Below, piece by piece: positions 56,001-63,609 of a stretch of 64,000 bases of DNA. This stretch comes from Olivibacter domesticus (GTDB lineage Bacteria > Bacteroidota > Bacteroidia > Sphingobacteriales > Sphingobacteriaceae): contig NZ_FOAF01000001.1 of NCBI RefSeq assembly GCF_900109575.1, forward strand, positions 839,662 through 903,661, written 5' to 3'. Under the pieces are notes generated by a model. The model did not search any database, was not told the origin of the DNA, and saw nothing but the letters and a program-made list of their open reading frames with translations. Position 1 is the first letter of the stretch. Each line of letters opens with the position of its first letter. The position numbers and the translations under genes were made by a program.

Positions 56001-56310
56001 CGGAAGAAGGAATAACGAAAACATCAAAGTTTCCATGTCGATTATTAGCAAAGGCAATTAGTTGACCGTCGTGGCTCCAAACGGGCATTGTACTGTGTGA
56101 ACTTCCAACTGTTAATGCGGTGGCTGCTCCTCCCTTCGTATCTACTTTATAGAGATTTCCTTGATAACTGAAAACAATCGTTTTACCATCGGGAGATATT
56201 GCCGGATATCTAAGCCACAGGGCATTTGTTTGCGCACTAACAATAGTAATGTTAAAACAAATTAAAGATACTAAGACAATAGATTTTAGATTGATTAAAA
56301 TTTTCTTCAT
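53035..56310 (-). CDS. Tricorn-like S41 peptidase with WD40/PD40 propeller
   Basis: 1091 residues with a signal peptide (SIVLVSLICFNITIVSAQ). N-terminal propeller repeats of the SPDGKxIxF type fill about 30-700, with a lysine-rich charged insert at about 560-610 (KEKEEQIKNDKKN). A C1 and PDZ-like domain (KGSILYEIDGNIIDDAAD) precede the S41 core with LIVDTRFNGGGWLHDDL and the GNYSDAFIFPYVYK segment, which holds the nucleophile Ser. Tricorn-type peptidases cut peptides into short pieces; here it is exported. Promoter -7 box at 56343. Confidence 0.9.
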   Translation of the reverse strand: MKKILINLKSIVLVSLICFNITIVSAQTNALWLRYPAISPDGKTIVFSYQGNLYKVDTKGGAATALTVGSSHSTMPVWSHDGQLIAFANNRHGNFDVFVIPSSGGKATRLTYNSANDYPYDFAISSKEVLFGSARQAPAESVRFPSIRLFQNLYSVNVSGGRPLLISAAGVENAHFNSDGSSIVFQDRKGYEDPWRKHHTSSVTRDIWLYNLQTKSYTALTNEEIEYREPVFSSDGQYVYYLNEKDGNLNIYKKGIRLKIADQQLTHFTKNPVRHLSIAKDNTLSFTQNGEVYTLKEGQQAVKLNITIGVDAETATVANLPLNGQISQFELSPDGKQLAYISRGELFVTSVEGDFTKRITNTPGQERMVKWSPDNKSLVYAAERGRDGWGIYRTVITNKEEPYFFNATALREEPLITGKTDNFQPKFSLDGKSIAYIEERNILKVFNLNTKKIVTLLPSGHNHSYADGDWDFAWSPDSKWLLVDDQRNYFGLSNAALIKADGTGEIKHPILSGFGEEGARWQMDGKMISWLSSKYGRKSLATQGSREVDVFGAFLDQEAYDSFNLNKEEFLLAKERREKEKKEKEEQIKNDKKNKLDQAGKKEDEKKEISELSLENVKDRVARLTINSSSISDYVLTKDGSKLFYLAAFEKGYDLWLTEPRTKETKILAKLGGSPSGIEISSDEKSLFVMNRGNIVKVDASSGKITPISSKGELNLNTAAEREYIFNHAWLQVKKKFYDPTIHGIDWNGYRENYARFLPHINNNFDFQELLSELLGELNASHTGGRYAPQYNNPDVTATLGLLYDETYAGKGLMIADVIQGGPVAKANSKIKKGSILYEIDGNIIDDAADWAKFLNRKVGQYVHLTGKTSSGTNFNETVKPISLNEEISLMYKRWVEGRKSYVEKISEGKIGYVHVEGMNDASFREVYDRVMGENRDKEALIVDTRFNGGGWLHDDLNTFLSGKEYLKFAPQGEVLKGGEPMARWNKPSAVVMSEGNYSDAFIFPYVYKQNGLGKLIGMPVPGTGTAVWWETQIDPTLIFGIPMIGTIGKENRPTENLQVEPDIKVPLPYQDFLNGKDPQLETAVKELLKK

Positions 56311-56342
56311 TAATTTTTACGTTTTTATGGTGAATAATTGTA

Positions 56343-56372
56343 CAAATATAATGAAGTAAAGAAGGACTCAAA
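56343..56372 (-). promoter_or_regulatory. Promoter of the S41 gene (TTTG N18 TATATTTG)
   Basis: Plus CAAATATA at 56343-56350 and CAAA at 56369-56372, spacing 18 nt, leader about 28 nt before the ATG at 56310. Confidence 0.5.
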
Positions 56373-56412
56373 TTAAAATTAATGCAACTATGTGACATTT
56401 TTAAGAAATAGA

Positions 56413-57177
56413 TTATAACGATCCCATAAATAGTTTCGTTTTATAAGATAAGCTTATTATTTTTTTATTGCTGTATTTATTAAAAAGTGTTTTTAGATGA
56501 GTGGTCATTTTTGGTAATATGGGATGACCTAAGTTTGGCATATAGGAATATGAAAGTGTTCGTCCGAGTAATTGTTGAAATGTTAGATATGTATCGTAGA
56601 TAAATACTTTTTCTTCATAAGAACCTGATCTAAAGAATTGATCAAGATTACTCCCTCGAAATTCTCTTCTTTTCACTTCTATATAATCAATCGCGTATTT
56701 AAGTATAAAATCTTCGTAAGCTTTTTCAAAATCTGTTTCAGCGCTCCGTATATTCCAAATAATGGCAACTTTCTTATTCTTTTTCAGAATACGCGTGAAT
56801 TCAACTTTTGCTTTATGCGTATTAAACCAGTGAAAGGATTGAGCGCAAATTATAAGGTCAACACTATTATCTCCCAGCGTAGTTCTTTCGGCAGTAGCGT
56901 TAAGTACTTTACAATTCTGCATTTTTTTTAACGCTTTTATCGCTTTTTCACGCATTTCGTCATTTGGTTCGATTGCTATGAGTTCACACGGCCATTTTGC
57001 TAATTCGAAAGACAATATACCTGTTCCGGCTCCAAGTTCGGTGATTAAGCTACTCTCACTTAATCTATTGTGCTGATAGATATATTCTAATAAGGTATGT
57101 GGATATCCAGGCCTAAACTTATCATAGTTTTCGGCCCTAAGGTTAAAGCGATCAATATTTTTATTAGCAACACTCAT
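56413..57177 (-). CDS. Class I SAM-dependent methyltransferase
   Basis: 254 residues. SAM motif I is LITELGAGTGILSFELAK near 40-57, the acidic partner is IAIEPNDEM, and DLIICAQSFHWFN near 108-120 is the post-II motif typical of ubiE/menaquinone-like small molecule methyltransferases. The last 100 residues are unusual and may hold the substrate. No neighbour suggests a pathway. Adjacent to a terminator at 57217. Confidence 0.87.
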   Translation of the reverse strand: MSVANKNIDRFNLRAENYDKFRPGYPHTLLEYIYQHNRLSESSLITELGAGTGILSFELAKWPCELIAIEPNDEMREKAIKALKKMQNCKVLNATAERTTLGDNSVDLIICAQSFHWFNTHKAKVEFTRILKKNKKVAIIWNIRSAETDFEKAYEDFILKYAIDYIEVKRREFRGSNLDQFFRSGSYEEKVFIYDTYLTFQQLLGRTLSYSYMPNLGHPILPKMTTHLKTLFNKYSNKKIISLSYKTKLFMGSL

Positions 57178-57216
57178 TCATTTTTTCACTAATATAATAA
57201 AAAAAAGAAAATAAGA

Positions 57217-57245
57217 AACCCCTGTTTTTCCATTAAACAGGGGTT
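57217..57245. terminator. Terminator after the protease gene
   Basis: AACCCCTGTTT and AAACAGGGGTT arms (11 bp) with a TTCCATT-type loop; a long T-rich stretch follows on the minus strand. It serves the protease gene that ends at 57281. Confidence 0.75.
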
Positions 57246-57280
57246 CTATAAAATTATGTAAGAATAAATAAACAGATCAA

Positions 57281-58378
57281 TTAATAGACTTTTATCATAT
57301 AAATGAAGTCTTGTACTTTTTTTATTTGTTCAGTACGGTTAAGATTGGCGAGTGTATTTCTTTTATTAATTACTATTTTTTTCTCTAAACTATCCTCTGG
57401 TATGGCAGCAATCGCTTTGAGAACATAATCAGATTTTATAGCAAAAGCGGCACCATCTGTTTCGGTTTGTTTACTATTAATAACACCGATAATATTTCCC
57501 CGGTTGTCAAGTACTGGCCCGCCACTATTTCCTGGATTTACAGGGATAGAAACCTGATATGCAACAGTATCTCCACTATAACCTGTATTACTGCTTAAAT
57601 AGCCTCTACCGTAAACAGCTTCCTCACGAGGAAAGCCTATAGTATAAACATCTTCTCCGATATCTGCTGGATTCTGTTTAAACGTGTATGGCAAACTTCC
57701 GAAATCTTTAAAATCTTTATCTATAATTTGTAAAACAGCAATGTCATAAGCAGGATCTGTAAAGACTACTTTCACCTTATATGAGTTACCTACATTGTTT
57801 TGGAGGTAAACGGAATCCGCATCTTTAATAACATGATAAGTGGTCATCACGTAACCATTGGATGAGAGAGCGAAACCCGTAGCTCCATAATGGCTAGGGT
57901 TAATATTTCCACTTTGATTTTTATTAATGTCCTTGATAAGCGCATTCTGTGCTTTCACATTTTGGCGGATACTATTCATATCACGTCGTAAAGCTACATA
58001 CTGCGAACTATTCTCTTTTGAATAGAAACCTGTAATCCATAAGGTGGTAAACACTGCCAGTATAGCAACAGAAGCGGCAACTAAAGAATTAATTTTATAC
58101 TTATCCCATAATCGAACAATTAATGGTTTATGAGGGATTGCATTTTTTATAATTTCAGGAATATCTAGAGTGGAATGAATATTATCTAGCTTTTGCTGTA
58201 AATCTATTCTTTTCCCATACCCTGTTAATCTTGCTATGAATTCTTTATGCTCATTAAATTTTTCAGAAGACTCCCTGTCGCTTAAGAGGCGATTTTCGAA
58301 TGCGGTCGCATCTTGGTGGTTCATTTCACCTCTTATGTAAGCATCCGCCAAGCTCAGAAATTCGTGATCACTTTTCAT
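57281..58378 (-). CDS. Anti-sigma-like protein fused to a trypsin-like (S1C) serine protease
   Basis: 365 residues. The N-terminal 90 residues look like an anti-sigma domain (LADAYIRGEMNHQDATAFEN, as in FecR/zinc-less types). A membrane segment lies near 97-117, and the periplasmic part is a DegP-type trypsin fold with catalytic H182 (TTYHVIKD), D212 (AYDIAVL) and S285 (NPGNSGGPV). No PDZ follows. The gene comes directly after an ECF sigma gene (12 nt). A cytoplasmic sigma-binding domain joined to a periplasmic protease in one chain is the notable feature. Confidence 0.82.
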   Translation of the reverse strand: MKSDHEFLSLADAYIRGEMNHQDATAFENRLLSDRESSEKFNEHKEFIARLTGYGKRIDLQQKLDNIHSTLDIPEIIKNAIPHKPLIVRLWDKYKINSLVAASVAILAVFTTLWITGFYSKENSSQYVALRRDMNSIRQNVKAQNALIKDINKNQSGNINPSHYGATGFALSSNGYVMTTYHVIKDADSVYLQNNVGNSYKVKVVFTDPAYDIAVLQIIDKDFKDFGSLPYTFKQNPADIGEDVYTIGFPREEAVYGRGYLSSNTGYSGDTVAYQVSIPVNPGNSGGPVLDNRGNIIGVINSKQTETDGAAFAIKSDYVLKAIAAIPEDSLEKKIVINKRNTLANLNRTEQIKKVQDFIYMIKVY

Positions 58379-58390
58379 TTTATTAATTTG

Positions 58391-58948
58391 TTAGCCAAAA
58401 AACAGCTTTTTTAATCGTTGTAAACATTTATATTTTTGGGTTTTCGCGTTATCAGTGTTTGTATATCCAAATTTTTCGCATATTTCTTGCATACTTAGAT
58501 TATGAATATAAAAATCTTTAATTATGGTATGGCAAGGCTCTCCTAGCTTCTCCAACGCGTGTTCCATCATAATAAACTGATGATCTCGTTCCCTTTGTAT
58601 TTCTATATCGTCTTCTACCTGCAACTTTTCTTCATAATCATCTACGTTACTATAAACACCTCTCTTCGCAAGTTTTTTTAACCAAATATTTCTGCTAACA
58701 GAATAGATATATGTTTTTAATTTACTATTGAGTACAAATTGTCCGCACGAAATTTTATCATATAAAATAATGACCGCTTCCTGAAATATATCTTTAGCGT
58801 CGTCAATATCTCCACCATTATTTAATATCAAACGAGTCACCATCGGAAAATGCTCTTTATATAACTTTTCAAGCGCATCTGTTTCCCCTTGGAATATTCC
58901 CGAAACGATATCTTCATCCGATAGTGTATGTTTCTTTTCGTCGTTCAC
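58391..58948 (-). CDS. ECF-type RNA polymerase sigma factor
   Basis: 185 residues from a GTG at 58948 (MNDEKKHTLSDEDIVSGI). Sigma region 2 is seen at DALEKLYKEHFPMVTRLI with DIFQEAVIILYDKI, and region 4 near 135-180 with FYIHNLSMQEICEKFGYTNTDNAKTQKYKCLQRLKKLF. The region 4 helix-turn-helix is longer than usual for this group. It lies next to a fused anti-sigma/protease gene, its likely regulator. Confidence 0.9.
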   Translation of the reverse strand: MNDEKKHTLSDEDIVSGIFQGETDALEKLYKEHFPMVTRLILNNGGDIDDAKDIFQEAVIILYDKISCGQFVLNSKLKTYIYSVSRNIWLKKLAKRGVYSNVDDYEEKLQVEDDIEIQRERDHQFIMMEHALEKLGEPCHTIIKDFYIHNLSMQEICEKFGYTNTDNAKTQKYKCLQRLKKLFFG

Positions 58949-59485
58949 TAGTTAATACGTTAAAATGCAAATAGTAACCCTCTTAACGGGTGTTTTTTTA
59001 TTCTTATTGCCTTTGCCACATTTTCCCATATACCTGACAGCTTTATTCGAACTCTTCATAAACCGTCATTTGTTTAAATTAGCAAATCCTTTAATATTGG
59101 TTTGCAAAAGTACTGAAATAAACTATTTGTTCTACTTAGCCATATAGCTAACATTTCGATCTAAATACAACCTTAGTGAGAACCAATACACTTATTTTAT
59201 CTTCCTGCGATAATGCTATCGGGGTATTAATAAATAAAGTGCTTTTTTAGAACTTCTATAACATTTCCTCTATAAAAAACTTTCAATGGTGGAGAGACCG
59301 ATAATTTCCTTTTATATGCAGTACAGATTATATTGTATATAAAAGGAAATTTATCTAAGTTTGCACCCGCAAAAGGAAATAAAAATAAAAAAATATTTTT
59401 TTTTCAAAATGTTGGGTTACCTTTCAACATATGCGGTATAAAGAGGTAAATAACAATTTTATTTAAATCAGAAAAGAAATTAACA
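58949..59485. other. Divergent intergenic region, about 540 nt
   Basis: Between the ECF sigma gene and the Thr-rich lipoprotein gene. It holds the inverted-repeat promoter at 59303-59363. A plus-strand frame 58965-59147 is hydrophobic but has no sign of being real. No RNA gene was recognised. Confidence 0.4.
59303..59363 (+). promoter_or_regulatory. Inverted-repeat promoter of the Thr-rich lipoprotein gene
   Basis: Exact 15-bp arms AATTTCCTTTTATAT (59303-59317) and ATATAAAAGGAAATT (59337-59351), 19 nt apart. TTG at 59333-59335 is in the spacer, and TAAGTTTG (59356-59363) follows after 20 nt, a full consensus pair. The arms overlap both sides of the promoter, the position of a repressor operator or of a regulatory hairpin. 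The leader is about 115 nt. Confidence 0.6.
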
Positions 59486-59674
59486 ATGAAAAATTTATTC
59501 AAATTCGGTTTTTTAGGTTTAGCTTTAACTTTAACTGTTGCTGCTTGTAACTCTAACACTAGCGAAACAACTGAAGAAACTACAGACACTACTACAGTTG
59601 TAACTCCTAGCGAGCCAGATACTACTGTTATCACTACTGATACTACTGTAACTGCTGATACTACAGTTAAATAA
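59486..59674 (+). CDS. Thr-rich small lipoprotein
   Basis: 62 residues. Signal peptide with lipobox TVAAC, leaving a mature chain of about 40 residues made almost only of Thr, Glu, Asp, Val and Pro (SETTEETTDTTTVVTPSEPD...). It has no fold, and resembles small stress-related lipoproteins of Bacteroidota. Its function is unknown. It has its own elaborate promoter and a terminator, so it is highly and separately regulated. Confidence 0.75.
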   Translation: MKNLFKFGFLGLALTLTVAACNSNTSETTEETTDTTTVVTPSEPDTTVITTDTTVTADTTVK

Positions 59675-59698
59675 GCTTAACAAAAGCTGAAATAATTA

Positions 59699-59735
59699 AA
59701 AAAGCCGTACTAAGGGTATCTTAGTGCGGCTTTTT
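59699..59735 (+). terminator. Terminator after the Thr-rich lipoprotein gene
   Basis: AAAAAGCCGTACTAAG and CTTAGTGCGGCTTTTT pair with one G-T, a GGTAT loop, and a T-run. It starts about 25 nt after the stop. Confidence 0.8.
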
Positions 59736-59869
59736 CGATTAAAATGACCTCGATTCTGCCTTTAATTTATTCTCATTTATTTACAATTGTAGTAAAACGC
59801 GATTAACCTGAATTCGATTATTATTTAACTAATCTGACAAAGAGAGTTAGTGGGGAAGTAATATTTTTT

Positions 59870-59877
59870 TAACTTTG
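59870..59877 (+). promoter_or_regulatory. -7 box TAACTTTG for purB
   Basis: Exact TAnnTTTG match, 35 nt before the ATG at 59913. A -33 TTG is not clear. Confidence 0.5.
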
Positions 59878-59912
59878 CGCTTTTACAAATCTTTATAATT
59901 TCTAGTTATAAC

Positions 59913-61256
59913 ATGGCATTATCCCCTCTTACAGCGATCTCTCCCGTTGATGGTCGCTATCATAGCGCAACAAAAGAACTTTCTTCCTATTTTTCGGAAG
60001 CGGCACTTATAAAATATCGCGTATTCATCGAAATTGAATATTTCATTGCATTGTCTACAAAAGGTATTTCGCAATTAGAAACGCTGAAAGATAGCGAGCT
60101 GGAACAATTGCGAGATATCTATAAAAATTTTTCAGAAGATGATGCTCAATCGGTTAAGGAACTAGAAAAGACTACCAATCACGATGTGAAAGCTGTGGAG
60201 TATTTTATTAAAGAGAAATTTGATCTACTGGGTATTCAAGCTTCTAAGGAATTTATCCATTTTGGGCTCACATCACAAGATATTAATAATACAGCCATCC
60301 CCTATTTATGGAAGGAAGCACTTGTAAATATCTACTATCCTACTGTCGAGCAAGTTTTAAGTGAACTGCAAAAAATGGCCGAGCAGTGGGGTAATATTCC
60401 AATGCTTGCAAAAACCCATGGTCAACCAGCTTCTCCTACGCGTTTGGGAAAAGAAATCAGTGTATTTGTTGAGCGTCTAGATGTACAGATAAACCAACTG
60501 AAAAATATTCCTTTTTCAGCAAAATTTGGAGGTGCAACAGGAAACTTTAATGCTCATCATGTAGCCTACCCTGAACATGATTGGGTTTCTTTTGGAAACA
60601 ATTTTGTAAATGAGCAATTGGGTTTACATAGATCGCAGAAGACAACACAGATAGAACATTATGATAATTTTGCAGCTCAGTGTGATGCGCTCAAACGCAT
60701 CAACAATATATTAATCGATCTCTGTAGAGATATTTGGACCTATATATCAATGGATTATTTTAAGCAGCAGATCATTGCTGGACAAATTGGGTCATCTGCT
60801 ATGCCACATAAAGTAAATCCCATAGATTTTGAAAATGCGGAGGGAAATTTGGGATTTGCCAATGCCATATTAGAACATTTAGCGGCTAAGTTGCCAATTT
60901 CGAGACTTCAACGTGATTTAACAGATTCTACAGTTCTTCGTAATATAGGTACTCCGGTAGCGCATGTGGTAATAGCTCTTAAATCTATTATGCGTGGATT
61001 AAAAAAACTTATTTTAAACGAAGACGCAATTAAGGCAGATTTAGAAAAAAATTGGGCAGTGGTTGCGGAAGCTATTCAAACAATATTGCGGAGGGAAGGG
61101 TATCCTAAGCCTTATGAAGCGTTGAAAGATTTAACGAGAACTAACGAGGTCATTAATAAGGAAGCTATCGCTAACTTTATTGATAGACTTGATATTGCCG
61201 ATACAATAAAACAGGAGTTAAAAAATATTACCCCATGGACTTATACAGGGCTTTAA
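59913..61256 (+). CDS. purB: Adenylosuccinate lyase
   Basis: 447 residues of the fumarase/aspartase superfamily. The signature GSSAMPHKVNPIDFENAEG is near 290-308; KTHGQPASPTRLGKE is near 170, and HFGLTSQDINNTA near 112, all of the PurB type. It cleaves SAICAR and adenylosuccinate in purine synthesis. It has its own -7 box, and nfu follows 120 nt later with a separate promoter. Confidence 0.97.
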   Translation: MALSPLTAISPVDGRYHSATKELSSYFSEAALIKYRVFIEIEYFIALSTKGISQLETLKDSELEQLRDIYKNFSEDDAQSVKELEKTTNHDVKAVEYFIKEKFDLLGIQASKEFIHFGLTSQDINNTAIPYLWKEALVNIYYPTVEQVLSELQKMAEQWGNIPMLAKTHGQPASPTRLGKEISVFVERLDVQINQLKNIPFSAKFGGATGNFNAHHVAYPEHDWVSFGNNFVNEQLGLHRSQKTTQIEHYDNFAAQCDALKRINNILIDLCRDIWTYISMDYFKQQIIAGQIGSSAMPHKVNPIDFENAEGNLGFANAILEHLAAKLPISRLQRDLTDSTVLRNIGTPVAHVVIALKSIMRGLKKLILNEDAIKADLEKNWAVVAEAIQTILRREGYPKPYEALKDLTRTNEVINKEAIANFIDRLDIADTIKQELKNITPWTYTGL

Positions 61257-61349
61257 TCGTATTGTTTTAACATGAAGAACAATTTTCTATCATGTACTGC
61301 TTGTTATAACTATGACGCAGGCTTGACCTCATACAAGTTATATTTTTAT

Positions 61350-61357
61350 TAGCTTTG
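61350..61357 (+). promoter_or_regulatory. -7 box TAGCTTTG for nfu
   Basis: Exact TAnnTTTG match, 21 nt before the ATG at 61378. Confidence 0.5.
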
Positions 61358-61377
61358 TGTGATTAATTTAAATTGAA

Positions 61378-61932
61378 ATGGCTACCATTAACGTATATAC
61401 CGAAAGTACACCAAATCCAGCGACTATGAAGTTTCTGGTAAATAAATTATTATATAATGGAAGCTTGGATTTTCCTGACAGGGAAAAAGCACAAGTTTCG
61501 CCTTTTGCAAGAGAGCTTTTCAAATTCAATTTTGTGAACGGAGTTTTTTTTGCCAGCAATTTCGTAACTATTACAAAATCAGAAGATAGTGACTGGGAAG
61601 ATATATTACCCATATTAAAAGATTTTGTAAAAGGAGCAGTGGAATCGGAACTTTTGATACAAGAGATTGCATCAGACGAAAATATTAATTTTGAGGGTTC
61701 TGATACTGAAATAAAAATACAACAAGTTTTGCATGATTATGTACGTCCGGCTGTTGAACAAGACGGCGGAGCTATTGCTTATAAATCTTTTGATGAAGGA
61801 GTTGTAACTGTAGAATTAAGAGGTTCTTGCAGTGGCTGCCCCTCTTCTACTATCACATTGAAGGCCGGTATAGAAGGCCTATTGAAAAGAATGGTGCCTG
61901 AGGTACAAGAAGTTGTTGCCGAAGCTATGTAA
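61378..61932 (+). CDS. NifU-like Fe-S scaffold/carrier (Nfu)
   Basis: 184 residues. The N-terminal Nfu_N domain (residues 1-95) starts TINVYTESTPNPATMKFLVN. The C-terminal NifU domain has C151 and C154 in GSCSGCPSSTITLK, the cluster ligands. It carries Fe-S clusters to target proteins such as QueG or lipoyl synthase. The two-domain layout is common in Bacteroidota and mitochondria. Confidence 0.94.
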   Translation: MATINVYTESTPNPATMKFLVNKLLYNGSLDFPDREKAQVSPFARELFKFNFVNGVFFASNFVTITKSEDSDWEDILPILKDFVKGAVESELLIQEIASDENINFEGSDTEIKIQQVLHDYVRPAVEQDGGAIAYKSFDEGVVTVELRGSCSGCPSSTITLKAGIEGLLKRMVPEVQEVVAEAM

Positions 61933-61941
61933 TATATAAGT

Positions 61942-62079
61942 AGAGGCTGTTCAAAAAGCCAACCGCCGTCATATCAAGTGTTTGTAACGGAATCGAGATA
62001 TCTCTTAATGAAGAGAACAAATAACAGATTTCTCCACTTCATTTCATTCTGGTCGAAATGACGACTTTTGGACACCTCT
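61942..62079. mobile_element. MITE-like palindromic element, about 138 nt
   Basis: Ends AGAGGCTGTTCAAAAAG and CTTTTGGACACCTCT are imperfect inverted repeats, and inner CGTCAT (61967-61972) pairs with ATGACG (62058-62063). The middle holds TCTCCACTTCATTTCATTC and GGTCGAAATGACG, wording common in repeats of Bacteroidota genomes, recalled from memory. There is no open frame. Its ends resemble those of the element at 34437. Confidence 0.6.
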
Positions 62080-62087
62080 TTTATTTT

Positions 62088-63245
62088 TTAATGTAATGCC
62101 CCTCTGTTTTTCCGGCCGGTATAAACCAAGCCTGCAATTCCTGATAGAATCATTATTACTGAAATGAGTTCTGCTTGTGTGAAACTCAGTTCACCAAGGT
62201 GATATTTAGCATTTACTCTAATCAGTTCAATTAAGAATCGCTCTACTCCATTTAATATTAAATAAACACAAAATAGACTTCCTGACGTCTTAATGCGCTT
62301 CCGAAGGATCCATAAAATTGCAAACAACACTAAACACATCAAGAACTCATAAAAAGAAGTTGGATATACCGGAAGCGGTAATTCATGACAGAATTTTCCT
62401 TCACAATTTGGAATAGGAACACCTTCGTTTATGACGTTATTTGGAAATTTAAAGGCCCAGGCCCAGTCTGGTAACCACTCCAACCAAGACGGCTTAGGAT
62501 TTGTATTTGGAATTCCCCAGTCGCCATCTCCCGACAACTGGCACCCTAACCGGCCTACGGCATAGCCCATCATAATGCCTGGAGCACCAATGTCAAGCAT
62601 ATGGAACGGTTTTATGCCATTTTTTGAAGTATAATAAATAACGGCAATACCCCCAAAAAGAATACCACCATAAAAAGTTAGGCCGCTAAATGAAAGCAAA
62701 CTTCCAATAGGATCTTTAACAAACTCATCCCAATATTCTAGGTTATGAAATAGCTTAGCACCAATAAGTCCCCAAATAGCTGCCCATATTAAAATTTGCC
62801 CCATTAACTCCTTTGAATGGACAACCTTTTCAACTGTTTTCGGTTCAGGAAGTTGATGTTTCTTTTTATCGGAATAGGACCAATACCCAAATAGAAGTCC
62901 TAAAATAATACCTCCAAAAATATTGCCCTCTGAGGATATTAGAAATGTTTGTGGATCATCGGTAAATGCTTTATAATTAAATAAAGCAAAGATCAATTTA
63001 TATCCAATGATAAAACCGATAATTCCATTGATAACAAAATCAGCGAAGTGTGGTGCTTCTCCTATTCGTATTTTTCGTTTTATAGCCTTAATCAGCCCTT
63101 CCTTCTCTTTTCTTTCCAATTCAACCTTAAAAACCCAATATGCACTCAAGAATGCAAATGCTACAAATAATCCAAATGTTTGAATAGGTAAGGGAATAAA
63201 AAAACCAGTTAAATATTCTATGAGATGTGAAAGCGTAGGAAACAT
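62088..63245 (-). CDS. lgt: Prolipoprotein diacylglyceryl transferase
   Basis: 385 residues. The Lgt core has seven membrane segments, the signature [21 protein letters not shown] near 222-242 with the catalytic Arg, and the C-terminal [13 protein letters not shown]. It is longer than the usual 260-300 residues because of a loop with [15 protein letters not shown] near 58-72 and a Pro/Trp-rich stretch ([20 protein letters not shown]) near 243-262. Such a longer Lgt is common in Bacteroidota. It attaches diacylglycerol to the cysteine of the many lipoproteins encoded here. Confidence 0.93.
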   Translation of the reverse strand: MFPTLSHLIEYLTGFFIPLPIQTFGLFVAFAFLSAYWVFKVELERKEKEGLIKAIKRKIRIGEAPHFADFVINGIIGFIIGYKLIFALFNYKAFTDDPQTFLISSEGNIFGGIILGLLFGYWSYSDKKKHQLPEPKTVEKVVHSKELMGQILIWAAIWGLIGAKLFHNLEYWDEFVKDPIGSLLSFSGLTFYGGILFGGIAVIYYTSKNGIKPFHMLDIGAPGIMMGYAVGRLGCQLSGDGDWGIPNTNPKPSWLEWLPDWAWAFKFPNNVINEGVPIPNCEGKFCHELPLPVYPTSFYEFLMCLVLFAILWILRKRIKTSGSLFCVYLILNGVERFLIELIRVNAKYHLGELSFTQAELISVIMILSGIAGLVYTGRKNRGALH

Positions 63246-63344
63246 AAGATAGTGGTAGAAACTTTAAGAGTTTTTGGCTGTTGTTATTTATAGTTTAGAC
63301 GAGTTGAATATTTTATAAAGATACATCATCTTAAAATTCAGATT

Positions 63345-63560
63345 ATGAAAAAGTTAGGATTAATATTGATTGTAATTGGAGTTATTATGCTAATTTGGAC
63401 TGGCTTTCGTTATACAAAGAAGGAAACTTTGGTGGATGCTGGACCTGTGGAAATTAATGCTGATAGAGAGAAACAAATAAATTGGCCACCTTATATAGGT
63501 GCTATTTTAATAGGCGGCGGCGTGATTGCTTTACTAAGTAGTTCCAAGGTCAAAAGTTAA
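63345..63560 (+). CDS. Small membrane protein, two segments
   Basis: 71 residues. Hydrophobic segments near 4-20 (LGLILIVIGVIMLIWTGF) and 50-65 (YIGAILIGGGVIALLSS), with a polar link of about 28 residues. No family recognised; such small two-helix proteins of unknown role are common in Bacteroidota. The stop codon lies in the terminator hairpin at 63558-63581. Confidence 0.65.
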   Translation: MKKLGLILIVIGVIMLIWTGFRYTKKETLVDAGPVEINADREKQINWPPYIGAILIGGGVIALLSSSKVKS

Positions 63561-63581
63561 ATGGGGCTAATGCCCCATTTA
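63558..63581. terminator. Terminator overlapping the stop codon of the small membrane protein
   Basis: TAAATGGGGC and GCCCCATTTA arms (10 bp, TAAT loop), the first three bases being the stop codon. It is placed between convergent genes and may serve both. Confidence 0.7.
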
Positions 63582-63609
63582 TTTATCCTAATTATCTTAA
63601 GAATACTTT

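Noticed and set aside
58965-59147. Hydrophobic 60-codon frame in the sigma/lipoprotein intergenic region
   Set aside because: No promoter box or family resemblance; AT-rich DNA yields such frames by chance.
59404-59634. Minus-strand frame opposite the Thr-rich lipoprotein
   Set aside because: It mirrors the ACT-repeat of the real gene and has no start features.
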